Below, in pieces: positions 54,501 to 64,000 of a DNA stretch of 64,000 nt. The number at the start of each line of letters is the position of its first letter. The stretch's first letter is position 1. A model generated the notes under the pieces. It had not been told where the DNA came from and searched no databases. It was given only the letters and a program-made list of their open reading frames with translations. Position numbers and translations under genes: made by a program. Source of the DNA: Paracentrotus lividus (lineage: Eukaryota > Echinodermata > Echinoidea > Camarodonta > Echinidae); assembly GCA_940671915.1 (NCBI GenBank), contig CALNVZ010003426.1, positions 35,237,872 through 35,301,871 of the forward strand, given 5' to 3'.

Positions 54501-57500
54501 TACCCTTACTGAATATTATTACTATTGAAAATAATACCAAATTATAGAAAATTTTATTATCTTTAATTTGGTACCAAACTCAAAGTATTCAAAACTTTTC
54601 TTCAACCAGTTGTGTTCAGAATACTAATTTTTGTAAAAGGGGCGGCTATTTTGGACGCCCCCACCTGTAGGGACCCTCCTGCAGCTGGTCTGAAGAGTTG
54701 TCCGCCCTAGCGATGTCGGTTAGGGTCCATACAACCATCGTAGATAGGACAACTTTTTATATCTCGACATGTCAGGTCCACCCTACTTGCTCCCTAGGTA
54801 TAGGCCCGAATTCACAAAGGAGGATTTTGCAAAACCCACGGATCCGTGGATCCGTGGGTTTTGGAATCGACGGCTCCACGGATCCACCAGTTTATGATTC
54901 ATCAACAGTTGACCCAAATTATGACGTTTTATGACGATGTGGATCTGTGGATTCAGTCGAGTCCACCTTTGTGAATACCATTTTGAAAATCCTAGGTCCA
55001 ACCCTAGGTTAAACCCAGGGTTGAAACCATGGATTTTGCAGAACCCACCTTTGTGAATTCGGGCCTTAGAGAACTTAGACACGTGCATTCATGCACATGT
55101 TTGACAATGGGATAGATAGGATTGCCTTGATTGTATCTGTGTTCATTATAATGGTAGTACACTGTATTTTTTAGAGTAGCTTGAGAGTTTTGGGGGTATA
55201 AATTGTTTAAAATGATTGATACCTTTGAACATGTTGAAATTGCCTGAAGCATTACGAAGGCCCATGTGGATTCATATTTTTAACATTGGTCCTGTGTTCT
55301 GTACTTGCTAATGATACTCTTATACATTTATACATAATTACATACAATGTTGTTATTACCCCTGGGCCCGTATTCCATAAACTATACTTAAGCAATTTGT
55401 CTTAAGTCAAGTATTTTTCTAAGATTTTGTCCTGGGGAAAAAAAATCTTAGCCTTTATACCAAACGCATTTAAGCACTTTGTCTGAGGTCAGAAAGCATC
55501 AAGCAAAATTCTGAATTTGGTTAATATCGTCATTTTAAATTTTTGTGGTCTCAAATGAGCTTGCCATATAATCAACATTAAAGTTAAGCCGCTAGGTAGT
55601 AGGCTTAAATTAGGATATAATTCTCATTTTGTATGTGCGATTTGAAGGTGCAATTCCATTTAAGTCTTTTAACTTAGCAAAAAATCTTAGAATTTATGCT
55701 TCACTGCCAAAAATAGGCTTGAACAGAATTCTTAGTAAGCCGTATTTATGGAATACGCATTTTAAAGATAAGCAAAAATGCTTAAATTTCATGCTTTTAT
55801 GGAATACGGGCCCTGATCACTATCAATCTCCACATCCTTGATAAGTATTCATGTTATATTTATTATGTCAATTGGGATTCAATGTCGTTTTATCCACCTA
55901 CAATTGCTCTGCTGTAAATTCCATACAATAATTAAATGACTCAACTCAACCCTAGACTTAACACTATACACTATCCTAAACAATAACCCTAAACTTAGCC
56001 CTAGCATAAAACCATAATTGTGACCCTAACCCTACATCTTAGATGAAATAAAGCTTAGAGCATTTATCGCAGGAGCAAATGTCCCCGGCAATTAGTTATC
56101 AGTGTTATGATTATGGCAATCCCGAAATCCTCAGAGCAATACATGCTTTATGACTCGTATATTCCAGGAGACCACTGACAAGAACCTGAAGAAGGAACCT
56201 ATCAAGATGACATACAGCACTCCTGAACAGCTGAGAGAAGAACTAGAGGCTAGTAAGATAGATGCTGAGAAGTACAAACAACAAAGGGTGGGTATCTCTT
56301 TGCTTTCCCCTAAATAGTTTCATGATTGTAGCCCTTTCTTAATAGCCTGGAAACTTTAAACCTGTTAAGGACTAAAAAAAAAAATCGTTGTTCTGGAGTG
56401 CAAAGTGGTTGCCCAAAATTATTTTCAATTTATTTTAAGGTGTAACAAAGACATTGATATGAATAGTAATGTTGATCATTCAAATAATTCAAGGTTTAAT
56501 AATTTCATGTAATAAAGAGTGAAATATGCAGTCGAAAAGAGGGGTATTCTCTATTTTTTCATCACCCACATTACATGTACATGTATGCAGGATTAGTTTC
56601 CACCCCCCCCCCCCCCCCCCCCGTCTCTCTTTCTCTCTCTCTCTCTCTATTTCTCTCTCTCTCTCGCTCCCTCTTTATAATGATATTTCCTTCAAAGATA
56701 GGTTTTCTCTGAGACAGCTTATTATTCACCTACAAAATATTTTTCTTCACCATTTTCTTCCTCAGTATTTCTACATTCCATGTCACTGAATTTAATGGTT
56801 CCTTTTCCAGAGAAAATAACAACCGGAAAAGAAATGTCTGAATTGCACATACATTGTACCTATTTCTTCTACTTTTCTCTACTATTCATATAACTTACCA
56901 ATGAACTACCCTCTTATTTCTTATGGTAGGAGGAGAATCGTAAGAAGAGGGAGGCAGATATTCGTAAGATTGAGATTTTGGAAGAAGAGCGTCGTGAGAA
57001 AGCTGAAGAAGAACGTAAGAAGCAGGTTGAGGAAAGAGAACGACTGAAGAGAGAGAAAGAGGAAAAAGAGAAGGCTAGGAGGAACTTGCTTGGTCCATCT
57101 GGAGCACCTGTCAACATTTCAGTGAGTTTCTTATTGATCTGGATTAGTGTATTTGAACTTGAACTTTACTTGGAGTCAAAAGAGTGTTTACTCTCATCTG
57201 TTGTGGACAAGAAATCAATCAGGAAGTGGTAACAAACGGACTCTGAACAGACATGGAGTTGAATCTCAGTCAAGTCTCTTGGACACTGACGTTAAGGTCG
57301 CTCCCAGATTTAAACAATCATAATGTTTTTTGGTTCTCAAATGGACCACTTGGTGTTCAAAAAATTATGTATGTGGTTGTTTTTATGATTTGAACCTAGA
57401 AAGGATTTCTAAAAAATTCCAAAGAAAAGATGACCATGTAGGTAAATGTGACAAAGGAAGTGATTAATATAATGACAGAAATTCGAGAATGTGTATTTAT

Positions 57501-60009
57501 TACATATTTTGATCAGTTCAAGAGGAAAATGTATATAGAATATAGTTGTGAATACAAGATCATTTTTGGAATGCATATTGATTTTTAAGAAAAGTTCTTT
57601 TCCAATGGTTTTGAGAAATTCAATAAAGGACATAACCCTTCAGTTATAAACAGGTCATTCTTCTCTCTTTTTTCTTGTCTTGCAGAAAGTGGTTTCCCAG
57701 CAGAAGGCCAAGAATTGTGACGAAACCATCGCTGATCGAGTCCCTACGATGGCACTCTCCAATGACAGCACAGAAGCAGAGTTTCGTCACTTTGCCAACG
57801 ACCTTTACACCCGACTCAAGACTACCATGGGAGATGTCTTTGATCTACAGGAACAGAATAAGAAGAATGAGTACTATGTAAGGTCCTTTCTTCTTTATCT
57901 TCTTCTTCTTTTTCTTTTGTTACCCCAGATGACATCCATATCAATTTTACTATTTCCTGAAAAAGGGTAAATTCATCATTCTTCAGTTTTATAGCTACAT
58001 TGAAATTTTTTCTCTTGTAGTCTTATCTACCCTTAAAATGGGAATATAAGCCTACATTTACTAAAAGTATGTCAAAAAGATTGTTATAATAAGTTTAATC
58101 CTGTCTTTTAATCTTCCCTTGATATGTATACATTTACGTTGAAGCCGAACCTCTCTTCCATACTATATTATTTATTGCTCTTTTAATGCCTATAGTTGCA
58201 AAGTTGGTTTTTCATTTGGAAAATATGTACTCTCACATTGATTACAACTTATCCACTCCAAATCCAAGTATTATTATTAAATTTACCTTATGGAACAATG
58301 TAAAGCAATATATTTATATATACATATATATTTATTCTTTTTAAACAGATAAATGAACTGACTGAACGTGTTGGAACCGTGAAGAACACCAAGTAAGTGG
58401 ACATGTACTGAGATTCAATAAGATTTAGTTTAATATGAATTTGAACAATATTTAATATTGCAGGTCTACATCTTGAATTTACATGTTAATTGACTAGAAA
58501 TGTTATCTTTTATAAATCTTACTCCAAGAAGCACAAATCAACCATTGTTGAAATAAAAACAATTATAGGCACACTTATGATTATATCTATCATACAATGT
58601 GCCTGTACCTCTCATAGATTTGTTTTGAAATAGCTTTTAGATTGAAAATTCTGTTATCCATTGCTGTTTTGTTCTTAAACAAGAATAAAATATTTTTTTC
58701 TTTTCTTTTGTCACAGACCTTCTCCAGTTGTGAGCACTGGAATGTAAGTAGAAATCCCCCAAAACATAATGATAACCAATTATACCGAGTGAGTCAAAAA
58801 AAACTTTACACCTATAAAAATGTCAATAAAAAGATAACCAATTCATAAACCCTAAATTATTTTACATTTCTAAAAGAGTAACTCCTCCCGCATCTTCTGG
58901 TACCATTTTTGTGTGGTATGTCTTTATGCTTGGATGAACACGACGCATTGTTTGCGAACATGCAAATTTCAAATTGTGCCAGGGTGGGGATGAAATTGAA
59001 ACAACAAAAGCTGACAAAAAGGCAACTCCATCATAAATAAAATACCATAACTTTTTTAACGAAAATGTCTACCTCTTAACAACTTGGCAGGGGTGTTGTT
59101 ACCATTTTGTATGAAAATGGGATAAATCTGTAGAGTCAGGCATGAGTGTGCACATGTCAAAGACACAATAATCTCTTTTCAAAAGTATTAGGAGGCCTTT
59201 TTAGCTCTGTCAGTGGCAATTTACTCTTTGATGTGTACTCATTTGTGCATTACCTGACGAGTCAATCTAATTTTCATACAAAATGTAGTCAATATGTGTA
59301 ACAACACCCCTGCCAAGTTTCGTTAAAAAATTATGCTTTTTTATTCATGATGGAGTTGCTTTTTTGTCAGCTTTTGTTGTTTCAATTTCATCCCCACCCT
59401 GTCACAATTAGAAATTTGCATGTTCGCAAACAATGCGTCGTGTTCATCCAAGCTTAAAGACATACCGCACAAAATGGTTCCAGAAGATGTGGGAGGAGTT
59501 ACTCTTTCAGAATATGTAAAATAATTAAGGGTTTATAAATTGGTTTTCTTTTTATTGACATTTTTCTAGGTGTAAAGTTTTTTTTGACTCACTCGGTATA
59601 ATGTTTAAATATTACAATGAACTTATCAAATAGGTAGTATATTATTATAAATCTGAGCTATAAGGTTACGTTTGTTTTTGCAAAAAAAAAAAAAAACTTA
59701 TGGTTGGAGCTAACAAAACTTTTGAAGACCATTTAAAATGCCTTGATAAAGCCAGAATTTTTTTTAGCTTTGTAGAGGAGTTTCTTAATAGCTTTGTTTT
59801 TCAATCAATTTTATTTTCCTTATCATCTTTAGTATTTTTATGACTCATTACATCTTTTATTAATGTTCACATCCCCTTTAAATTGTCCTTGTATTTCTGT
59901 GACTTATTGTGTGTTTTCCTTCTCTTTTGTTTGCAGAGTGAGCAAGATGAAAGATGGGGGCACTTGGACACCAAAGAAACAAGTAGAAAATCTTGAATAC
60001 ATAGCTTGA
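45638..60009 (+). CDS. Troponin locus: TnI-like exons followed in phase by TnT-like exons (candidate fusion)
   Basis: Twelve exons with GT/AG borders join in frame to about 397 codons: 45638-45736, 46437-46658, 47079-47122, 47713-47742, 48821-48866, 49715-49819, 56168-56287, 56930-57121, 57686-57877, 58349-58392, 58717-58743, 59937-60009. Residues 1-182 align with troponin I, the actomyosin-inhibiting subunit: a basic N-terminal coil, AKAKQ, REIAEILHAKLVEVYGDMYD (IT arm; vertebrate LHAKV-x8-YD), then a weak inhibitory stretch (TVKVTPVDQG) and DLKASL (compare DLRANL). Residues 183-397 align with troponin T, the tropomyosin-binding subunit: a charged coil, FANDLYTRLKTTMGDVFDLQ, NEYYINELTERV, and GGTWTPKK near the end (compare the GRWK tail). 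The product would act on muscle thin filaments. The inhibitory region lacks the usual RPTLRRVR-like basic core, an oddity. The ATG at 45638 has an in-frame stop upstream, but an AG precedes it, so it may instead be an internal exon. Confidence 0.85.
46437..46658 (+). CDS. Troponin exon 2 (TnI coil and IT arm)
   Basis: Residues 34-107, phase 0 both ends, 222 nt. AKAKQEKMQTDAEMMAEREK, then FPQIRIS (compare RIPTL) and ILHAKLVEVYGDMYDL. A closely similar inverted copy lies at 11648-11869. Confidence 0.9.
47079..47122 (+). CDS. Troponin exon 3 (TnI IT arm end)
   Basis: 44 nt, LNEMNARIKDLAKNK, phase 0 to 2. Same size and phases as the troponin T exon at 58349-58392. Confidence 0.85.
47713..47742 (+). 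CDS. Troponin exon 4 (TnI inhibitory position)
   Basis: 30 nt micro-exon, TVKVTPVDQG, at the position of the inhibitory peptide but with few basic residues. Acceptor TTATAG, donor GTAAGT. Confidence 0.75.
48821..48866 (+). CDS. Troponin exon 5 (TnI switch-like)
   Basis: 46 nt, HVSMLKEMGFTFENK, where the switch helix (SADAMLRALLG in vertebrates) would be. Acceptor CTCTAG, donor GTATTA. Ends in phase 0. Confidence 0.75.
49715..49819 (+). CDS. Troponin exon 6 (TnI mobile segment; last TnI-like exon)
   Basis: Residues 148-182, with NVDLKASLPSSG (compare MDLRANLKQV) and IADRLQQLQNNLKKDA. It ends in phase 0 at a donor (GTAATT) with no stop codon. A truncated inverted copy is at 9931-9988. Confidence 0.85.
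50117..54800. mobile_element. Giant foldback element FB2 in the troponin intron
   Basis: About 4.7 kb. The left arm (50117-52215) and right arm (52800-54800) are inverted copies across their full length of about 2 kb, from TACCCAGGGAGC/GCTCCCTAGGTA at the outer edges through GGGACCCTCCTGCAGCTG, ACGCGTTT blocks and (TTATTA)n to the CTGCTGCTAGAG-type inner edge. The loop (52215-52800) holds CCCACGAGACC units related to E1/E2. A poly-A run of about 58 lies at 51503-51560. No coding frame survives in both arms. TTAGACAC occurs on both sides (about 50108-50113 partial, and 55073-55080), and the inverted locus copy shows the site without this insertion. It lies between the TnI-like and TnT-like exons. 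Confidence 0.88.
52210..52490 (+). repeat. CCCACGAGACCGAC-type units in FB2 loop
   Basis: Starts GGGGTCATCCCACGAGACCC, the terminal motif of E1/E2, and continues with degenerate 30 bp units to about 52470. The matching second end is missing, so the loop carries one arm only. The FB1 loop has the inverse. Confidence 0.7.
54803..55065. mobile_element. MITE with GGCCCGAATTCACAAAGG ends
   Basis: Exact 18 bp inverted ends, with TA at 54801-54802 and TTA at 55066-55068. The interior includes a perfect 32 bp palindrome (54831-54862, half-site AAAACCCACGGATCC). It sits directly against the FB2 right end. The type occurs twice in this intron with related end design (see 55364-55813). Confidence 0.8.
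55364..55813. mobile_element. MITE with GGGCCCGTATTCCATAAA ends
   Basis: GGGCCCGTATTCCATAAA is inverted as TTTATGGAATACGGGCCC at the right end, and CTTAAG-like and GCTTAAAT motifs mirror each other inside. 450 bp, non-coding, in the intron before the first TnT-like exon. The outer duplication is unclear. Confidence 0.8.
56168..56287 (+). CDS. Troponin exon 7 (first TnT-like exon)
   Basis: Residues 183-222, ETTDKNLKKEPIKMTYSTPE then QLREELEASKIDAEKYKQQR. Acceptor TTCCAG, donor GTGGGT, phase 0 at both ends, with no Met near the front to start a separate protein except the one in KMTY. Confidence 0.8.
56930..57121 (+). CDS. Troponin exon 8 (TnT charged coil)
   Basis: Residues 223-286, dense E/K/R coil (REKAEEERKKQVEERERLKR) ending ARRNLLGPSGAPVNIS, comparable to the ARKKKALSNM-x-GG region of troponin T. 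Donor GTGAGT. Confidence 0.88.
57686..57877 (+). CDS. Troponin exon 9 (TnT T2 / IT arm)
   Basis: Residues 287-350, TIADRVPTMALSNDSTEAEF then FANDLYTRLKTTMGDVFDLQ, aligning with ILAERRKVLAIDHL and the LEAEKFDLQEK helix of vertebrate troponin T. Acceptor TTGCAG, donor GTAAGG. Confidence 0.9.
58349..58392 (+). CDS. Troponin exon 10 (TnT IT arm end)
   Basis: 44 nt, INELTERVGTVKNTK, aligning with YEINVLRNRI-type sequence. Identical size and phase to exon 3 of the TnI half. Confidence 0.88.
58717..58743 (+). CDS. Troponin exon 11 (TnT micro-exon)
   Basis: 27 nt, PSPVVSTG, acceptor TCACAG, donor GTAAGT, phases matching exons 10 and 12. Confidence 0.75.
58783..59598. mobile_element. TA-flanked foldback MITE in the troponin intron
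   Basis: TACCGAGTGAGTC at 58783 is mirrored by GACTCACTCGGTA ending at 59598. The arms are about 380 bp and near-complete (AGTAACTCCTCCC and GGGAGGAGTTACT, GTTTGCGAACATGC and GCATGTTCGCAAAC). TA flanks and about 816 bp length suggest a mariner-type element. Non-coding. Confidence 0.85.
59937..60009 (+). CDS. Troponin exon 12 (TnT C-terminus and stop)
   Basis: VSKMKDGGTWTPKKQVENLE then YIA and TGA at 60007-60009. DGGTWTPKK occupies the place of the conserved VGGRWK end of vertebrate troponin T. Acceptor TTGCAG after a good pyrimidine tract. Confidence 0.85.
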
Positions 60010-60215
60010 TATTCAGTGAATGAAAGCTGTTGAACTTTATGAAAGATTGGCAGAGAAAATTGATTGACAGAGAGAATGAGAGAGAAAGAAACACTTGAAC
60101 AAAATGTATAAGTGAAGAGTGTAAGAGAGAATGAAGAGATGAAATGACATTTATCCTTGGAAAAAAAATGAATGTATATGGTGGAGATATCTAAAGTGGA
60201 TGAGATCTTCAGAAT

Positions 60216-60408
60216 TACAGTCTACTCCTGTTATATTGAGCCCAGATATAAAAACATTTTGTCATATTGAGGCGATTCTGTGAGTCCAAAACGTGCACAT
60301 GTCTGTCTATGTGCCCATATGTATTCAGTAGGGCCTATAATATGATTTTGTAACAACAATGTTTTAGGCTTGGTCCCAAGCCCCTCATTATAATAGGAGT
60401 GGATTGTA
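60216..60408. mobile_element. TA-flanked MITE (TACAGTCTACT family)
   Basis: TACAGTCTACTCCTGTTATA at the left and TTATAATAGGAGTGGATTGTA at the right, same family as 11431-11597. It lies about 200 bp after the troponin stop, perhaps in the 3' UTR. Confidence 0.7.
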
Positions 60409-61499
60409 TAAACTTTCTCCTACCCATTAGAAATTTTATTCCTCCTAATCGGCTTTTCTATACGATACAGTCCACTATCATCATAATGATGCCCTCACAC
60501 TAGAGTGTGTTGAGGTAACGTGTGTCTAGCGTTCACGATTTTCATTCGAAATTTGACTATGTCCAAAATACGCTCAAGAATGCTCCATTTTCCCTGCCCA
60601 AAATGGAATTTTAAATGAGCTCTAAATGACTGAGAAGCGAATAAATAGCGTCAGGGTAACGATGACTGCGCGTGCTTAGCGTCCACCTAACGATTGCCTA
60701 GCGTTAGCAACGACTGAACAGCGATGCCCAACTTATGTCTAGTGTGTTTAGACGTGTTACAGAACGTTAGGAAACGCCAAACATGTGCGTATTGAGTAAC
60801 GACTGCCCGACGTTCGTGGAATGTTAATTGCATTTTCGCGTAAGTTCATGAGCGCGGACAGTCGTTCGAAAATCGCTTGGCAAACGGAGGAAAGCGTTTG
60901 CTTTTCGTTGGTATACGCAAAGAAACGCAGAGGAACGCTGAGGTCAATTTTTGATTTTGAACATTTACAAAATTTTTTGCGTGTAACAGCGTTCTTATAA
61001 AGACGCTTTGAAAGCGCTGGGCATTCGCTACTTGATCGTTCAGCGCTTTGGGTGAACGTTCCTTCATAGTTCGAATTGCGTCCAACCAACGCAGAACTTT
61101 TGTTTATATGTTTTTTGACTCAATTTCCTCATGTCACCAAATGGGGGCGTATGTCTTTTTACCTCAATATCCTTATGTCACCAAATGGGGGCGCTTTCTG
61201 TTGTTTATCGAATAAAATGATTAAAGCTTATTCTGTTTTGTGCTTCAGTAGTTTTCCCTCCCTGTTTTAAGTGTATTTTTACATGTAAAAGTAACTATTC
61301 GGTATAATGAATATAAACATTTTCGACTTGAAATATACATGTAATTGTTTTCTGTGAATACCAAGGTATAAACGTATCTAACACTTTTAAATGTTAACAA
61401 AAATTTGGTTATTTCTTATTTTATTTATCATTTTGGAGCAATTATTACCTTAAAAAATACGAAGTTCAAAAGAACACCAGCAGAATTTACACTGTTGTT

Positions 61500-61544
61500 C
61501 ATTAAGCTTGGATACTATTATTATTATTTATTATTATTATTGTT

Positions 61545-61575
<31 letters not shown>

Positions 61576-62290
61576 CTATTGTCTATTTGTTTATTTTTTT
61601 GCTCTAGCCACATCATTTTGCTCCAGCTTAAATTTCTTGAATTTGTTTGTCTCCTCTCAACTCTCCGGGAACCTGGCAGTGGCGGATCCAGACGGGGCGC
61701 AGGAGACCTGCACCCCTTCTGTAATTAAAGAAAAAAATGATTGACTGTATATGTTAAAATTTGAAAAATTACGCCTGCACCTATTTTTTTTCCCTCAAAT
61801 TTTCGTGATGCACCACTTGTATTTCAAAAATCCTGGATCCACTACTGCTATGGTTATTTCCTAGACGAAAAAAAAATGGAAGAAATAATAACAATTGATT
61901 GTTAAAGGTTTTTTCTCTCTCTGTTTTTACCATAACGGTAGAATATTGTTATTATTTATATTGTTTACCAGTCACACGTTTTAATTCAACCCCTCACTTG
62001 GACAAGAAACCATTGTTTTTAAACCTAGATTTAAGACCAATAGCAACCCTACACCTCAAAAGTGTTTCATGGGATAGCACCGAGGGGGCTTTGGTAAGCC
62101 AAAAAAAGTTGCCAGAATGGTTATTGTGGTGGATGAAGTACCTTTTTTTTAATTATTCAATACCCGGTCATGGTTTAGGAAAAATCAAATATAAAAAAAA
62201 AAAATAAATAAACATCAAAATTATTTATGTGGCTGGATCAATAAAAAAAATCCAACCTTTTTGACCAACAGTGTAGTTAAAAATGTAATG
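61500..62290. repeat. FB-related fragment
   Basis: GCTCTAGCCACATCATTTTG near 61601, CCTAGATTTAAGACCAATAG near 62023 and GGGGGCTTTGGTAAGCC near 62084 are phrases from the FB element arms, arranged around a short symmetric centre. It is a diverged foldback relative inside the element at 60490-63915. Confidence 0.6.
61677..61847. mobile_element. hAT-like MITE (CAGTGGCGGATCCAG end)
   Basis: CAGTGGCGGATCCAG at the left and CTGGATCCACTACTG at the right are imperfect inverted ends of the common animal hAT type. I see no clean 8 bp duplication. 171 bp, non-coding. Confidence 0.6.
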
Positions 62291-62859
62291 TTTTCTATCT
62301 CAAGAAAACAATACCATCTTATAACACCCTAATATTGTATTGAGTGTAGATGTAGTGTAAAAGAGTATGATACCCTTCGTCTTGATTAGGATTGAGAAAT
62401 AAAAAAAAAGTATATTTTATCTAATATGAAACAAGCCCGTCCATTTATTTGGTTCATCTTGATTTTAAAAAAGTGCAAGTTGATTTTTTCACCCATCAAT
62501 TTATTTGAAATAAATTAAGTACTCAAAAAAAAAAATCATAATTATGAGGGGGTATAACAACTCAGGATCATATAGGGAAAAACAGAACAAAAAGGAAAGC
62601 AAACTGTTAATGCAGTTATCAGAATGCATTGACTGTTCAACACTTTTAACATGCCAATACAATGAATACTATCAATGAATAAACAATTTTGTGCCCATAA
62701 ATTAGAGATAAACAAAGCTTCCCCACAACCTCCCACCCCCCCCAAAAAAAAGGGGGAAAATGTATTGCACAATGTTATGTTTCAAAATGACTTTGCGTCT
62801 ATAATAAAACTTTTTTGAGTTTCAGATCTCAATTTCTCAATAATGTTCTTTTTAGTTTC

Positions 62860-63080
62860 TTTTTCCTATGTTCATCTTCCAGTCTCTCTCCCATTATATT
62901 ATATTCATTCGTTATCTCTTTCTCCTCTCTTCCCCTTTCTCTCTCTCTCTCTCTCTCTCTTCTGTCTGTTTCTTGTTGCTGTCTTTTCATTCTCTTTTTA
63001 CCTCTCTTTCCTTTTTGTCTACCCAGTTCTCCCTATCTGTGTTTCTCTTCCGTTTCCCTTATTCTTTCCTGTGGTCCAAA
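62860..63080. repeat. CT-rich low-complexity tract
   Basis: Runs of CTCTCTCT (62938-62962) within TTTCCTTTT-rich sequence give several overlapping open frames rich in Ser, Leu and Phe. These are compositional, not genes. Confidence 0.85.
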
Positions 63081-64000
63081 GTTTTGGTTTATACCTATTC
63101 CTAGATACATCATAATTTTTTTTTTCTTAACCAAAATATGAAGGTTTGTTTCTTAAATTACATAAATACCACTTGACGAAAATCTTTGTAAACATTCTTC
63201 ATGGCATGATAGAGTATTACTAATAATAGTTACATTTATGTATCACTTTATACATGTATCCTACTCGGTGTTTATAAGGGCTTTTAATATTAACTAACTA
63301 TTACCAGGCTTAGTGAGGCGACTCTGAAAGGCGCTCGCAGCATTCAAGTATTATTGATAATATAACATCATATAATATAGCTAATTCCCAAATGAAATAA
63401 AGATTAAGAGACCACAGTTATATTGAATTACATGTCGATTGATTATCCCATAATCTCTTCTCCGACATAATAAGAAGATTTTATATCATTATTATTTTTT
63501 TAAATTTTAATCGAGGAGGAAAAAAATCGATGCATTCAAAGATATTGATTAAAAAATGAAAAGAATAGTAACAAACCATAATTAAGAAAAAAAAAACTTC
63601 CCGAGATAGATTAGACGCGTTTGAATGACCAGAGAACGACGAGGGAACGACAAGGGAACGAACATCCAACGCGCATAACGTTCACACTGCTAATGCCCAG
63701 CACATACAAAACCTATTGATAAGTGCGTTGTTACGCGCTAGAAAACGCTCAAAACTATGAACGTGTAATAAATTATGAATTTATCTCAGCGTACATTTGC
63801 GTTCAGACAACGATTAATTGCGTATGGTTAACGAGTAGCAACGTTTTCGAACGTACACACCAAATTCCAAGAACACTGGTCAAACGTTAGCTCAACACGC
63901 CGTAGTGTGAGGGCACCTTTACAAGCACAAATACAAAGGGATTTATAAAAAGGGCATTTCTATTTGTCTAAATTTTAAATGATACAAATTTATGTTTTCA

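Larger units (their letters stand above)
60490..63915. mobile_element. DNA transposon-like element with TGCCCTCACACTA ends
   Basis: TGCCCTCACACTA at 60490-60502 is exactly inverted at 63903-63915, followed inward by GTGTTGAG and CTCAACAC. Both subterminal 300-600 bp are dense in AACGTT/AACGCT/GCGTT motifs (60530-61085 and 63615-63900). The interior has no transposase, only other repeats (an FB-related piece at 61500-62290 and an hAT-like MITE at 61677-61847) and CT-rich low-complexity DNA. Superfamily not assigned. Confidence 0.65.

Noticed and set aside
60757..61089. 110-codon minus-strand frame
   Set aside because: It lies in the AACG-dense end of the DNA element and has no domain; the composition explains it.
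62815..63141. Three overlapping Ser/Leu/Phe-rich frames
   Set aside because: CT-rich low-complexity DNA with no start context or conservation signal.

Overview
This is a repeat-dense stretch of an animal nuclear genome. Spliced genes with GT/AG introns, DIRS-type tyrosine-recombinase retrotransposons, many MITEs and foldback elements, G/C homopolymer runs and two assembly gaps (20 N and 100 N) all say metazoan. A muscle troponin locus with vertebrate-like domain layout plus DIRS elements suggests a marine deuterostome, most likely an echinoderm such as a sea urchin. The species is inference, not read from the sequence.

Layout. 1-3869: the 3' part of a dead DIRS element on the + strand, its recombinase gene split by nested DNA elements. 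3870-7066: most of a large foldback element (FB1) that the DIRS entered. 7067-12470: a broken, inverted (minus-strand) copy of part of the troponin gene, with exon remnants at 11648-11869 and 9931-9988, riddled with insertions. 12475-18482: a full-length DIRS element on the minus strand with both terminal repeats and the internal complementary region, but frameshifted. 18483-31250: no recognised gene; MITEs, hairpins, a complex tandem array, a GCAGAC-saturated element and two copies of a Mutator-like long-TIR element. 31255-33920: an immunoglobulin-domain membrane protein gene between two decayed relatives. 34085-36020: a fossil DIRS. 36165-41525: tandem repeats, a long-TIR element and one minus-strand troponin I-like exon. 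45638-60009: a 12-exon troponin gene on the + strand. 60490-63915: a DNA transposon-like element with matching ends.

The most interesting feature is the + strand troponin locus. Its first six exons read as troponin I (N-terminal coil, IT arm, a reduced inhibitory segment, switch-like and DLKASL-like segments). The next six read as troponin T (basic/acidic coil, T2-like IT arm, C-terminal GG-x-W tail). The last troponin I exon and the first troponin T exon are both phase 0, with no stop or start between them, so as drawn the locus encodes one fused TnI-TnT protein of about 397 residues. Two adjacent genes with unseen terminal exons remain the main alternative. The inverted copy has lost the troponin T part, and its final troponin I exon is cut by a repeat. 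Comparing the two copies dates several insertions and shows an empty site for the second foldback element.
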